This document shows, in pieces, positions 43,801-53,917 of a stretch of 64,000 nt of DNA. Below the pieces are notes generated by a model. It saw nothing but the letters and a program-made list of their open reading frames with translations. It was not told where the DNA came from and made no database searches. This stretch comes from Zantedeschia hybrid cultivar (Eukaryota > Streptophyta > Magnoliopsida > Alismatales > Araceae). Location: NCBI GenBank assembly GCA_030544215.1, contig JARZZO010000003.1, forward strand, positions 24,499,879 to 24,563,878, given 5' to 3'. A program made the translations under genes and the position numbers. Numbering within the stretch: position 1 is the stretch's first letter; each line of letters opens with the position of its first letter.

Positions 43801-45347
43801 CATCTACTTCAAACAGATTCTCCCTGACGAGAACAACCTTAGGTTCATCTTCAGTTCCTAGATTGATCTCTTTGGTAGGCTCTTCTACAGCAGCTGAGGG
43901 TTCATCAAATCTCTTCACTCCACTAGCATATGCTTTAGCCGCGTCCTCGTCGTCTTATCCTTCTTCATTAATGGGGTCTTTCTCATGTAACAGCTCATAT
44001 ACCCCGTATTCATCATCGACTAACTCATCAACTCCACATTCTTCTAGCATCTGGATTGGATCTTCTAATAGCTAAGGGATCTGAGAGAAAAAAAGGCATC
44101 TTAAAGCTAACTCCTGGAGGTATCTATCTGGAACTCGTCTACCCTTAGACTTCTTAAACATCCAAACCTGACTAGCCTGCCTAGAAATAGACTCTCTAAC
44201 TTCACTAAACTCTCTATCCTGATCTAATGAGGACGAAGAAGGATAAAAATCAGGGGATACAGGGGAGAGCACAGGTGAATCCTCCCACGGGGAGGGGCAG
44301 AGCATATCTAGGAGGGAATCTTGCCCGAATGACCCATGAGATGGGGTACGGTCGGACAAGTAAGATGTTTCCTCGACGAGGATTTGGGAGGAAGAAGTTG
44401 CTAAATTGGCTTTTTTTTTGTGAATTATTTGAGTTTAACATATAGCAAGAATGGATGTAGATGGGGGGAGAAAGAAATGATGGAGGTACCGGCACTAGTG
44501 CCCAAGGATTAGGGGGATCATACAGTAGTATGTCCCAAATCAGATCATAGATCCTCTCAAGATTAAGAGGAATATGAGGGATGAGATCCTGAGGGGATAT
44601 AGTAATAGTAATGGGCGGAGCCTGTGGAATGTCTTCAGTAATAACCCGTGACCAAGTCAGGGTTAGGAGCATAGTGCGGAACAAAGTATGGAGTGTAAAA
44701 ATATGAGAAGGATAGGTTCCCCTCCATAGAAGATCAGTGGTACAACCAGCTTCATAGGGGTCATCTGGCTCCCCTTCATCTGTTTCTTCTGCTAGCAAAA
44801 TCCTTTTGTCGAAGATGGCCCCGGGCCTCTCGATCAGTTCATCTACCAATGGCGGCCACTTTGGTTCTGATGGGTTCAAGAATAGTCTGCTCAGTGCAAT
44901 ATACAAGTCCCACATGTCAAACCAGCGGTACCATTCACATTCCGGATCTTGTGTCTTCCTTTTTTTCATTGGCCCTAGAGCCTCTAGAGACTGGTACGTC
45001 AGCAGTGGAGTACAATGTCTAGCCAGGTCCTTCCCATATACATCATGCAGGTCAAAATGAGTGGTGATTACTACTGTGTTGTTGTGGTCATGTTGAATAA
45101 CGGGCCCTTTAACAAAACGAGTGGACAAGGTCCAAGTCAAGGGATCCCGATTCTCTTTGCCGGGGGCAATCATGGTTTTCCATGTTTTTTGACCATCTTC
45201 ACCTTCTTGTTGTTCTACAATACTATACCTCACCTTCTCTGGCCTGTAGCCTAGGCTGCTGCCACGTACTCTTCTCTCATCATCTATCACCGGTTTAATT
45301 CTTTCTTGCAGTCGGGTACCCAGACCCTTTCCAGGTTGATATCCCAC
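43801..45347 (-). pseudogene. G-patch-containing linker between protease and RT of A1
   Basis: The frame 45347-44250 begins MGYQPGKGLGTRLQERIKPV, a G-patch signature (glycine-rich RNA-binding motif known in RNA-processing proteins and in some retroviral and plant retroelement polyproteins). The frame continues about 280 residues with acidic and W/Y-rich stretches (ECEWYRWFDMWDLY). The part after about 44510 looks intronic (PolyA-rich minus-strand tract near 44410). The frame 44359-44072 and acidic fragments to 43800 continue toward RT. I recognise nothing beyond the G-patch. The presence of an intron here is inference. Confidence 0.65.
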
Positions 45348-45362
45348 TTTCAGTATGATGTT

Positions 45363-45916
45363 CTAGCCTGGAGTATTCATGAACTTCTTCTGCTTTACAA
45401 CATTGATCGGGTAAGATGTAAGTATAGTATACTCAAAAGGATCTGCCAAAAGGGTGTGGGTTTGGTATAAGGAGATGACTGGCCTTTGAGGGGCCGAGTT
45501 GGGATTCACATTCAGTGAGTGGGTTGCAGCAAGGATAGGCATGCTAGTAACTTTGATGATACGTCCTTTGTGGGGGAACTTAAGGCATTGATGGTTCGTC
45601 GATGGAATCGCCTTAAGTGACTTGATGTAAGGACGACCAAGTATGCCTTTCAATGAATGGTCAATTTAAAGAATATGAAATTCGACTTCAGCATGGCAAG
45701 AAGGACCTAACTCTACCTTCAAATAAACCATCCCAGAGGGAAACGGGTTGAGTTATCATAGGCGGTAACAGAAATGGGAGAGGGCAGCCATTTTTCTTTC
45801 GGGACCCCACAGAGCTCCAGGGTTCTCAGTGGTAACACATTAATAGATGCCCTGGTGTCAACTAAACATGTATCCACAACCTTTTTACATATATTGACAG
45901 TTATACTTAATGCCAT
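45363..45916 (-). pseudogene. pro: Aspartic protease of A1
   Basis: The active-site segment is CLVDTRASINVLPLRTLE, where DTRAS replaces the canonical DTGAS, so the essential glycine is lost. The flap-side part is KGILGRPYIKSLKAIPS, followed by CLKFPHKGRIIKV. A TAG near 45719 and another near 45665 interrupt the frame. The domain lies between the gag tail and the G-patch region. Confidence 0.75.
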
Positions 45917-46748
45917 GCTCCTTGCTGCTAGTGGTGCCAGTTCAGAGGTATGGAAAGATATAGAGGGTTGATCCCCCTTGGTACCAACAATGTCGTGATT
46001 TTTTCCACTGGCACATCTTCGCTGACCATTACCCGTTGTAGGTATTCCATTAGGGCTTCTTGATGGACCTTAGATCTCTTGATCAGCTCTAATATGGAAA
46101 TGCGTGCCGTTGTTCTATCAACTGTTTCAACAAGTCATAATGGGTACCAGGTATACTCTCTTCATTCTGGACTTTTTCTACTAGCTGTGACGGGCCATCT
46201 CACACTATAGATTGAGGGAACACTTTGTTGAATATTCGACCGCTTCGGAGCATATGTTCTTCAATAGCGGAAGCTCCAGGCGTTATCTTGAGCACTGCCG
46301 TGTTAAGGAGTGGTTTGGAAGGTGTAATGGCTTGGTGAGGGGATATTGATGGAGGTAAGGGAACTCGGATGAGTGGTTTGGAGGGTTGGGGTTGAGCAAC
46401 TGACGGTGATGGGTTATTTGGTGGGGGTATTTTGCGGATGAGTGGCTTGGAGGGTTGTAGGGTATCGGGGTGAGTGGTTGTTGTAGGTGATGTAGGGAAT
46501 GACATACGGAGTAATGGTCTGGATGGCATGATGGGTGTATAGTTGGTTTGCGGAGGGTTGCTTGGTAAGGATATGGTGGTGGAGGGTGGAATGGATTTAA
46601 TGGTAATAGGTTGTGGTTTAGGTATGCGAAGAATGCGGCGAGGTGGTTGCTCGGCAGTGCTTGACATATGACTTGCTGAATAGATAGAGGATGAGTCCTC
46701 CACTTTCCATTGTTGCCCTCTACTAGCCTCAGACTGGTTACTTGTCAA
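45917..46748 (-). pseudogene. Proline-rich gag-protease linker of A1
   Basis: The frame 46748-46200 is rich in Pro, Ser and Thr with repeats of the type SKPLIR(K/V)P, and ends near MLRSGRIFNKV. No domain is recognised. It lies between the zinc-knuckle-like end of gag and the protease. Confidence 0.55.
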
Positions 46749-48802
46749 AATGGGGGCCCTTTGAACTGGCTATTGCTGTTATGGTGCTCTGGCAATGGGT
46801 TCTGCACTATGCCCATATTCTGTGGTGCTGCTTGTTGTACCGGGGCCCTTTGAACTGGCTATTGCTGCTATGGTGGCTGTGGTTATTGTTGCTGCTGTGG
46901 TCTTTTTGCCTTCAAGGCGGCTATGTACTTTTTCATCTCTTCCCAATCAATCCCTCCTTGATCATTGAGGTCGTGAATATAATCCCGAAAATGAAAACAA
47001 ACATCCACTGTGTGTCCTGGTTGATGATTGAACACACAGTAGCGGGACATGTCGACATTTGATGGCCAAATGGTCCTTTCCTTCGGCAACACTAAGGCGT
47101 TGGCCACCATGAGGGCATTGAATATATCTGTGAGGGATTATGGTAATTGGGGGTATACCGACCTTCTGGGACCAGGAAGTTTCCTCTGCTGTGTATAGTC
47201 ATTAGGAGGAGGAACATGAGTGTAATTCGATGGCTGCCGATGTTGATTGTATACTTGCTAATGAGAATGTTGCGGTGCCGACTGAAGCTGCTGAGTAGGA
47301 GGCCTGTAACCCTGCTAGTTTTGAGGCCTAGGTGACTGATATTGCTGCTGATTTCTCATAAAATGGTGCTGATTATTGTTCATTGTACTGACCTGTTCAT
47401 GGGACAATGAAACCTCAGTAGTTGGACCCATAGAAGAATTGGGGATAATAGACTTCCGGGGCGGAGGTCTACTGGGTCGATGAGGATCGAAGACACTAGC
47501 AAAGGTGGAGTCCTTGAACGTATTCTGAGCATAACGTGCTCTCTCATATAGATCTGCCATGGTAGTCAAGTTATTCAGGGTTAGCACAAGCTTGTATTGT
47601 GGAGTGGCGTTGGCAACCATCATCTTTACCAATTCTTGTTCGGACAAATGGTCTCTTATCTTTTCAGCCATCCCTCGCCATCTATCGGCGAACACTATGA
47701 AGTCTTCATCCGGCTTCATCTTCTCATTGAATAAGTCAGTGATGGAGAAGGTAGGTGCCACCCTGTCTTTGTACCTTTGCAGGAACCTCTTCGACACCAC
47801 GTCGAAATTCTCTACCTCACTGGGGTCCAAGGAATAGAACCACTCCAAAGCTGATCCCTCCAACGACCTTCTGAAGAGGAATGCCAATGCTTTTTTATCA
47901 TGCTGCCAAAATGATGATTCATACAGAAATTCTTTGATGTAAAGGAAAGGATTGCCTGTCCCATTGTACTTTCTGTAAATTGGCATTTCAGAAGGTAAGA
48001 GATGGAATACTAGCAAATCAGGAACAGAGAGTTCAGGAGCGGCCTTGTTGTTCATATTCTTTTCAAGATTCTTGAACCGCTCGTCCATCTAGGACAACTT
48101 GTTAAGTAGGAGTTGGGTGGTAGAATCTACTGGTGGAGGTGGTGGTTGTTGAAAAGACTGCCTCCACAAATAAGTAGGGATGCGGGGACAGTGAGGTTGT
48201 GAACTGGCGGCGTTCCCACCATGCCCAAAGGCATTATGATAGATTGGGGCTTGCGGCCTGACAGGATGCCGTGAACCAGACTGTTGAGGGCTTCTGTGCC
48301 GTGGAGTGGAAATACGGAGACCTTCCATGGCCTGAGTAGGAGCTTGATAAGCAGAAGGTTGAACCATAGGGCTTGGCTCGGAAGTATGCAGAGGAGCTTT
48401 CCCTTTCAAGATTGATTGAATGGCGTCAAATTGACAGGGATCCACGTGATTAGACAGAGCTCCCAAGAGAGTAGCAAGATCAGAAGGATGATCGGCAAAG
48501 GGCCTAGTCTGGTCTTGGGCTCTTTCAACAGTAGGATTAGAGATGACATGAATACGTGAATGATTGCCCAAATCCGGGTGATATTGACTGTAGATCGAAT
48601 CATCATGATACTGAGGGATATGAGCATCTCCCTCGTGAACAGATTAGAATTGATCGTGATAATCAGGGATATAGGCATCCCTTTCATCTTAAGAATAGGA
48701 TGTACCATGAACCTGAGGGGCATAGGCATCTCCCTCATACTCGACCAAATCTTCTTGTTTAAAGGCAATCATGCCGATAGTTCTACCTGAACGTAGCATC
48801 AT
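46749..48802 (-). pseudogene. gag: gag of A1, interrupted
   Basis: The start MMLRSGRTIG at 48802 matches A2 gag. The first 80 codons hold stops near 48688 and 48652. The frame is then open from 48571, with TAG at 48091-48089, and again to TAG 47317-47315, where A2 has CAG. The gag core is at about 47980-47540 (FLFRRSLEGSALEWF, WRGMAEKIRDHL, NNLTTMADLYERAR). After a Gln/Pro-rich tail comes a zinc-knuckle-like segment YCVFNHQPGHTVDVC at about 47045-47000. It is the capsid precursor. The N-terminal part in A2 corresponds residue for residue over most of its length. Confidence 0.87.
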
Positions 48803-49772
48803 TGTATTAAGATGGCAATTATTTCAATCAAGTTTGCACAGATTAACAACCAAGTGGATGCTTACGTTGTTTTGAGAGTTACTTGTTGGGTTAATTGAAT
48901 TTTTAGACTCAAAATTCTCTCAATGGGTAAGATCCTAATTTCAAATCAATTTCCACCGTTATGCTCTACGGCTTCACTCACAGCGATATGATCAACTACC
49001 CGGAACTTCTAATGGTACAACCGGCCCGATGAACAAAGAGGAATTCTTTGCTTTTGGGGACTTACGGTGATCTTAACACCAACCACTCTAGTCTGACCGA
49101 GGGACCGACCCAGTCAGAGAGAGGTGAGGATGCCAAGAGAGGTGTTCCTAGAGGAGGGGGGTAAGCCCCGATGCAAATGACCTGTGGCCAGGATGGCCTC
49201 TAATGTAGAATAAATAAATATAGGTAGCAAGAAGATCAATGATCCGAGTGCTAATGACCAACAGGGATGAGAGCTTGAATCGCGTCACTGTTCACCGACG
49301 CTATTCAAAACAGTAATCCCTCCTGTTCACAGAAGCTCGGGCATGAAGGAAGATAAAGGGGGCACTAAATCGCGTCTTGAGAGGGCGACGCATTTAATGA
49401 AATACGTCTCCCTGTGCAGATGCGCTTTAGGTCCCAAAAGCAACAAATAAGAAGCACGATCAGGGACAATCCACTCTTCAAACAACAAGATGACTAAGAA
49501 ATCAACTGCTCATGCGATGGCAATTTGAACATATAGACCAATCATGCAACACATGGATATAAATCTGAACAAACACACTTTCTAATACCACTTTTCAAGG
49601 CAATTAAGGGAGGGCAAAATTTTGCCACAAGGAGGTGTGCATGAAGTGCACGTGGGGATAAAAGTCAACTAACCAACCAACAAACTATCAAACGTGTCCG
49701 AGGGACAAAAGTGGTGCATCGAGGGTGCCCAATAGAATAAACAAGAGTAAAAAGAGAGAAACGGCAAGACAA
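48803..49772 (-). other. Untranslated leader of A1
   Basis: This lies between the PBS and gag. It is homologous to the A2 leader (1-616). Palindromes of the GCGTC/GACGC type lie at about 49272-49303 and 49367-49430. No coding frame is supported. Confidence 0.65.
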
Positions 49773-49790
49773 GTCCCACCGTGATCGCCA
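49773..49790 (-). other. Primer-binding site of A1
   Basis: The minus strand reads TGGCGATCACGGTGGGAC 6 bases after the LTR end CTACA. It starts TGG, as a site complementary to a tRNA CCA end must. I could not assign the tRNA. Confidence 0.7.
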
Positions 49791-49796
49791 AAAAAT

Positions 49797-50992
49797 TGTA
49801 GTGCTCAAAAAGAGTGTATGTTAATCATGTTAATCATGTTATCATGTGTTTACTATGATTAACAATATAAAAAGAATTGTGATCGCCAGAAACCGAGGGT
49901 TTCAAAGGAAAAGTGATCACTTACTAACCTTGCAAACTGGGAGAATATGGGAGTTCTTTTGTTCCTCTCTTTCGGCCGGCTGAAAGAAAAGAGCCTTCTC
50001 TATCTTTACACTTGCTCTTCTTTTGTACCTTGCACAAAGAATCAAATAAACAATAAAACTATGATTAGAACTAAAGCAGTGTAGTATCTATTCTAATTAA
50101 GAATCTAAACATGCAACTAAACTAAAATAACTCACTTTTTGTGTTCTTTTAAATCCCTTTAAGGAGAGTTGGTTTGGAAATCATGAAATGAGTTAATGCA
50201 ATGAAAAACTATATGAAAAAAAAACTAGAAAGGAAATCGGTTGGTTTGGCCCCTTGAAAGCCTTGATCTTCTTGAGCTTCAATAGTGGAAGAGGATGAAG
50301 AAACAAGAACTCCTTCTTGTTAGCCACGTTTTTCTCCCTTGAGGACCTTCAAACACCTTGTAAAGAGCTCCGAATTCTCTATATACCAACCTTTTTCAAA
50401 GGTCAATGTTTATATATATTTATAAGAACCGACTTTATGGTATTTGGCCTTCAAAAGGACTCTCCTGTGACTCGGACTTGCCCTAGACGATCATAATGGG
50501 AATTGGAAATCCTTCCAACCTTTGGAACAGGATTATCTTGGCCAAATCTTGCTTATCAGGAAACTCTTAAAATGCGTCGCTCAAGGGGGACACCTTTTAG
50601 TTGATTAATGTGGCCAAAATAGAAATAAATTCGGAAAGGAAAATCGAAAATAATTAGGAAACATGAAAGACGTCGTGTACACGCGACGTGCTTTAGATAA
50701 TTTAGGAAATTAACCAAAATTAGAAATAGTAAACCTAAGCGGATTAGGACTTAAAAGGCGTCACGTAAGAGCGACGCTATTCAGCTAAATCCTCTTAAAT
50801 TTACAATTTTCAATTCCGAATTGATTTCTGCTAAGAATCTAAATGCCGTCGTGTATATACGACGTGATTCAACAAATTTTGAGAAAATCAATAAAAATTA
50901 ATTAATGATTAAACATCAGACCATTCTGGGGCATTATCATTGTGACATGAAATTTACTCTATATGATGTAAAAATTAGCGTGTCTACACATG
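49797..50992 (-). repeat. 5' LTR of A1 (1196 bp)
   Basis: On the minus strand it begins TGTAG at 50992 and ends CTACA at 49797, a perfect 5-base inverted terminus. The first half matches the 3' LTR remnant at 3061-3584. The second half matches the A2 LTR remnant in opposite orientation. Four GCGTC/GACGC palindromes lie at about 50572, 50668, 50755 and 50842. Confidence 0.92.
50409..50425 (-). promoter_or_regulatory. Candidate TATA box of the A1 LTR
   Basis: The minus strand reads TTATAAATATATATAAA about 570 bp into the LTR, a reasonable place for the U3 promoter. Confidence 0.5.
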
Positions 50993-52520
50993 TTCCTCGG
51001 AATCAGAACATTCTAGCTGACGCTTTAGCTTCTCTCGCATCTTTTCTAAATTTCCCGATTAGCGGGCAATCTAAGTCGATCATTGTTCATAGGCGTCTTT
51101 CTCCTGCAGTGAAAGACCCTTCCTTCCTTAAGGTTAAAGAGAAACTGCTGAAGAAGGTTAGAGATGAGGATATTTTAGAAAAGAGAGAAATTATATTGTA
51201 GAAAAGAGAGAAATTATGTTGCTAGATTGGCAATAAGAAATGGAAGATGAGAATAAAACATGGTATTATGAGATTGCTAAGTACTGTGAAGATCAATTAT
51301 ATCCTGAAGAAGCCGCTACTGAGGAGAAAAGAGCTATCAGGAGAGTTGCTCAGAGATACACCTTAGTTGGAGGAACCTTATATAAACGTGGATTTGATGG
51401 TGTTCTCTTGATATGTCTGGATGAAGATGAGTTTTGGAAGATCATGGAAGGAGATCATGCTGGAGTTTGTGGTGGCCATGTTAACGGACAAATGCTATCA
51501 AATAAAATCCTTAGACAAGGATATTATTGGCCAACCATGGAAGAAGATTGTGTAGGATATGTCCGTAGGTGTACTAAGTGTCAACTTCACACCGATAAGA
51601 TCCATTCTCCCACATCTTCACTCCATCATGTTTCATCTCCATGGCCTTTCTCCATGTGGGCATTCGACATCATTGGTCCCCTCGGTAACCCTTATTCCGC
51701 CACCAAGTAAAAATCGTTCATTCTCACGGCAACGGAATACTTTACCAAGTGGGCAGAAGCCGAAGCGTACACGAAAATCAAAGCATCAATAGTCTGCAAG
51801 TTCATCATGAGGAACATTATCACCAAATTCGGAATTCCAAGCACTATTGTTACTGAAAATGGACCTTAGTTTATATCACAATAGTTAAAGGATCTCTACA
51901 ACAGGTATAAAATTACATTGTATCATTCATCTCCTTATTATCCGTAAGGCAATGGCCAAGCAGAGGCAACCAACAAGACTCTGATAAAAATTATCAAGGA
52001 AACGTATAAGTCTAATAAATTTTCAGATTGGTTAGAAAAATTAATTGAGGCTCTATGGGTATACCGAACTTTGATCCACATGCCCACTGGGCAGACTCCA
52101 TATTCTTTGACATTTGGAATGGAGGCGGTAGTTCCATACAAAGTCCTCATCCCATTGTAAAGGGTACAACTGAGCAAGGAATTTTTTATTGATGAGCATC
52201 GCTCTGCACTCCTCGCTTAGTTGGAATTCTTAGATGAGAAGAGATGGTCAGCAGCTAATCATGCACGAGTATATCAAAATAGACTTGTACGTTTTTATCA
52301 AAAGAAAGTCATCAAATGGAAATTTAAAGTTGGTGAAATGGTGGTTAAAAGGATTTTCATAAAACCTAGTGGTCTGCGTTTTAAGCTCCAACCCAATTGG
52401 GAAGGTCCTTACTTTATCTCTCACGCTTTTCCTGGCAATGTTTACAGATTAGTTAATGCTGAAGGTCAAGAACTATCTCACTCCTAGAATGGTTTGAACC
52501 TCAAGAAATACTATCCTTAG
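50993..52520 (+). pseudogene. INT: RNase H end and integrase of A3
   Basis: It starts HVPRNQNILADALASLASFLNF, then a lead-in with stops near 51200, the HHCC region (HAGVCGGH...CTKCQLH, about 51460-51590) and FDIIGPLG. The second catalytic residue is changed: IVTENGP instead of IVTDNGP, as A1 has. Stops occur near 51708, 51867-51869, 51883, 51943, 52158 and 52218. The C-terminal module is open from 52221 (WEGPYFISHAFP), and the tail KKYYP ends at TAG 52518-52520. This copy is certainly inactive. Confidence 0.87.
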
Positions 52521-53917
52521 AATAGGTTGTGTCGACTAGCATGGCGCAAGGACCAATGGAGTTTGAAAATCTAAAAACTCAAATTCCCTTATTAGTCTTA
52601 GATGGTCTAATTTAGGCACATATACACACACTAACACGCTCGGTTCGTGAATAATAAGAGATGTGAAGTCCAAGGAACACCAAAAGCTTGACTACGAACG
52701 TAAAGTACAATTCATTCATTTCAAACAAAATTTATGTTTTACTCTCGGCCCACATTGTTGGAACAAGACTTAGAATAGACTACCGAAAATACCCGCCATT
52801 TTAGTAGGAGGCCGTCATAAAAAAAAAGGGGGAGACCTGCACCACGAAAGCAAAAGAAAAGAGGCAAAAGCCGATAGAAAATTAAAGGCCATCATACTAC
52901 AAACATTACACCAAAAGGCCACGAAAGCAAACAGAAGGGAGCGCAAGGTCGATAAATACCCCGCAAAGTGAAAATGACCGAACCCCAACGGATAATAGGG
53001 TAAAGGAGGGACATCTTTCTGAATCTCTGAAACCTTCTCGTGGGCTTTCTAGACCAATTCTTCCCTCCTCTCTGAAGAGGCGTACTCCAAGTTTAAGGAA
53101 CTGCCTAGGACAACTAAGGGTCAGATCATCAAATGGGATCATGACCACGAGCAAAATTCAAGCACGATGAGTTTGGATTAGAACACTGAAGAATAGTCTG
53201 GGAACTAAGTTAACAAAATAGTAAGCTGTTTTGATCCAAGTTCCATGCTAGTCTCAAAAGCAAAAAAAAATGGATATTTAAAAAAAAAAAAAAAAAAGAT
53301 ATTTCAAAAGCAAAAAAAATGGAAATTTTAAAAGTAAAAATATATATATATATATATATATTTCAAAACCCAAAAAAATGGATATTTCAAAAAAAAAAAA
53401 GGATATTTCAAAAGCAAAAAAATGGATATTTCAAGAGAAAAAAAGATATATATGTATATAATACATATTGCAAAAGTACAAAAAAAAAATGGATATTCGC
53501 AAATCAAAATATTTTAGTCAGCATCCGCCTGTCGTATCTTGTGTGTTGCATTCCTTTTATTTTCAGTGAGCATTTGCATGCTTGCCTGTTGCATTTTACA
53601 ATTCCACTTCTCTTTTCAGTTGTTCTTCATCTTCATTAAATAAAGACTTTGCCCCTTGATCAATCTACTAAGGATGAGATCAAGAATTCGGACAAGGGGC
53701 CAAGCCAGAATAGATAGTTGACTTGTTTGCTGAGACACGTGCAGGTTGTAGATAAACAAGAAGGTCGGGAGTAAAAGGGGAGACATTTTAAGAGCGAAAG
53801 ATGTCATATATATATATATATATATATATCAAAAGTTACACATAGGTGAGAGTCCGACATCATCAAGACTCACAAAAAAAAAAAAAAAGAAGTAAAAGAA
53901 AGTACATAAAGTAGCCC
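52521..53917 (+). other. Region between A3 integrase and the antisense PMD gene
   Basis: This is the counterpart of 39175-40512 in A1. It contains the A-rich tandem repeat at 53267-53520, a (TA)n run at 53340-53362 and another at 53806-53830. The small frame at 53154-52906 (minus) corresponds to 39877-40080. No gene is supported. Confidence 0.5.
53267..53520 (+). repeat. Short tandem repeat GGATATTTCAAAAGCAAAAA with (TA)n
   Basis: About eight irregular units of 20-30 bp hold TGGATATTTCAAAAG, interrupted by a (TA)n microsatellite. It is the complement of the A1 repeat at 39575-39770. Confidence 0.8.

Larger units (their letters stand above)
3061..50992 (-). mobile_element. A1: long Tat-lineage Ty3/gypsy element with antisense genes, interrupted by an Ogre-like element
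   Basis: On the minus strand the order is 5' LTR (50992-49797), PBS, gag, protease, G-patch region, RT, RNase H, second RNase H, integrase, then two antisense (plus-strand) genes, a polypurine tract and the 5' part of the 3' LTR (3584-3061). The LTR begins TGTAGACAC and ends ...CTACA. Subtracting the Ogre insertion (10848-37880 plus one target copy) leaves about 20.9 kb, plus the LTR part lost to the left of the A2 insertion. Two RNase H domains and no chromodomain after integrase fit the Tat lineage. All pol parts carry stops or frameshifts. The right end interrupts pol of A3, so A1 probably inserted into A3. Confidence 0.85.

Noticed and set aside
50466..50992. Reading TGTCTACA as the 3' end of a plus-strand LTR
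   Set aside because: The PBS and gag on the minus strand and the TGTAG/CTACA inverted termini show that this is the 5' start of a minus-strand LTR.
53340..53830. (TA)n runs as possible promoters
   Set aside because: Plain microsatellites without any downstream gene in the right orientation.
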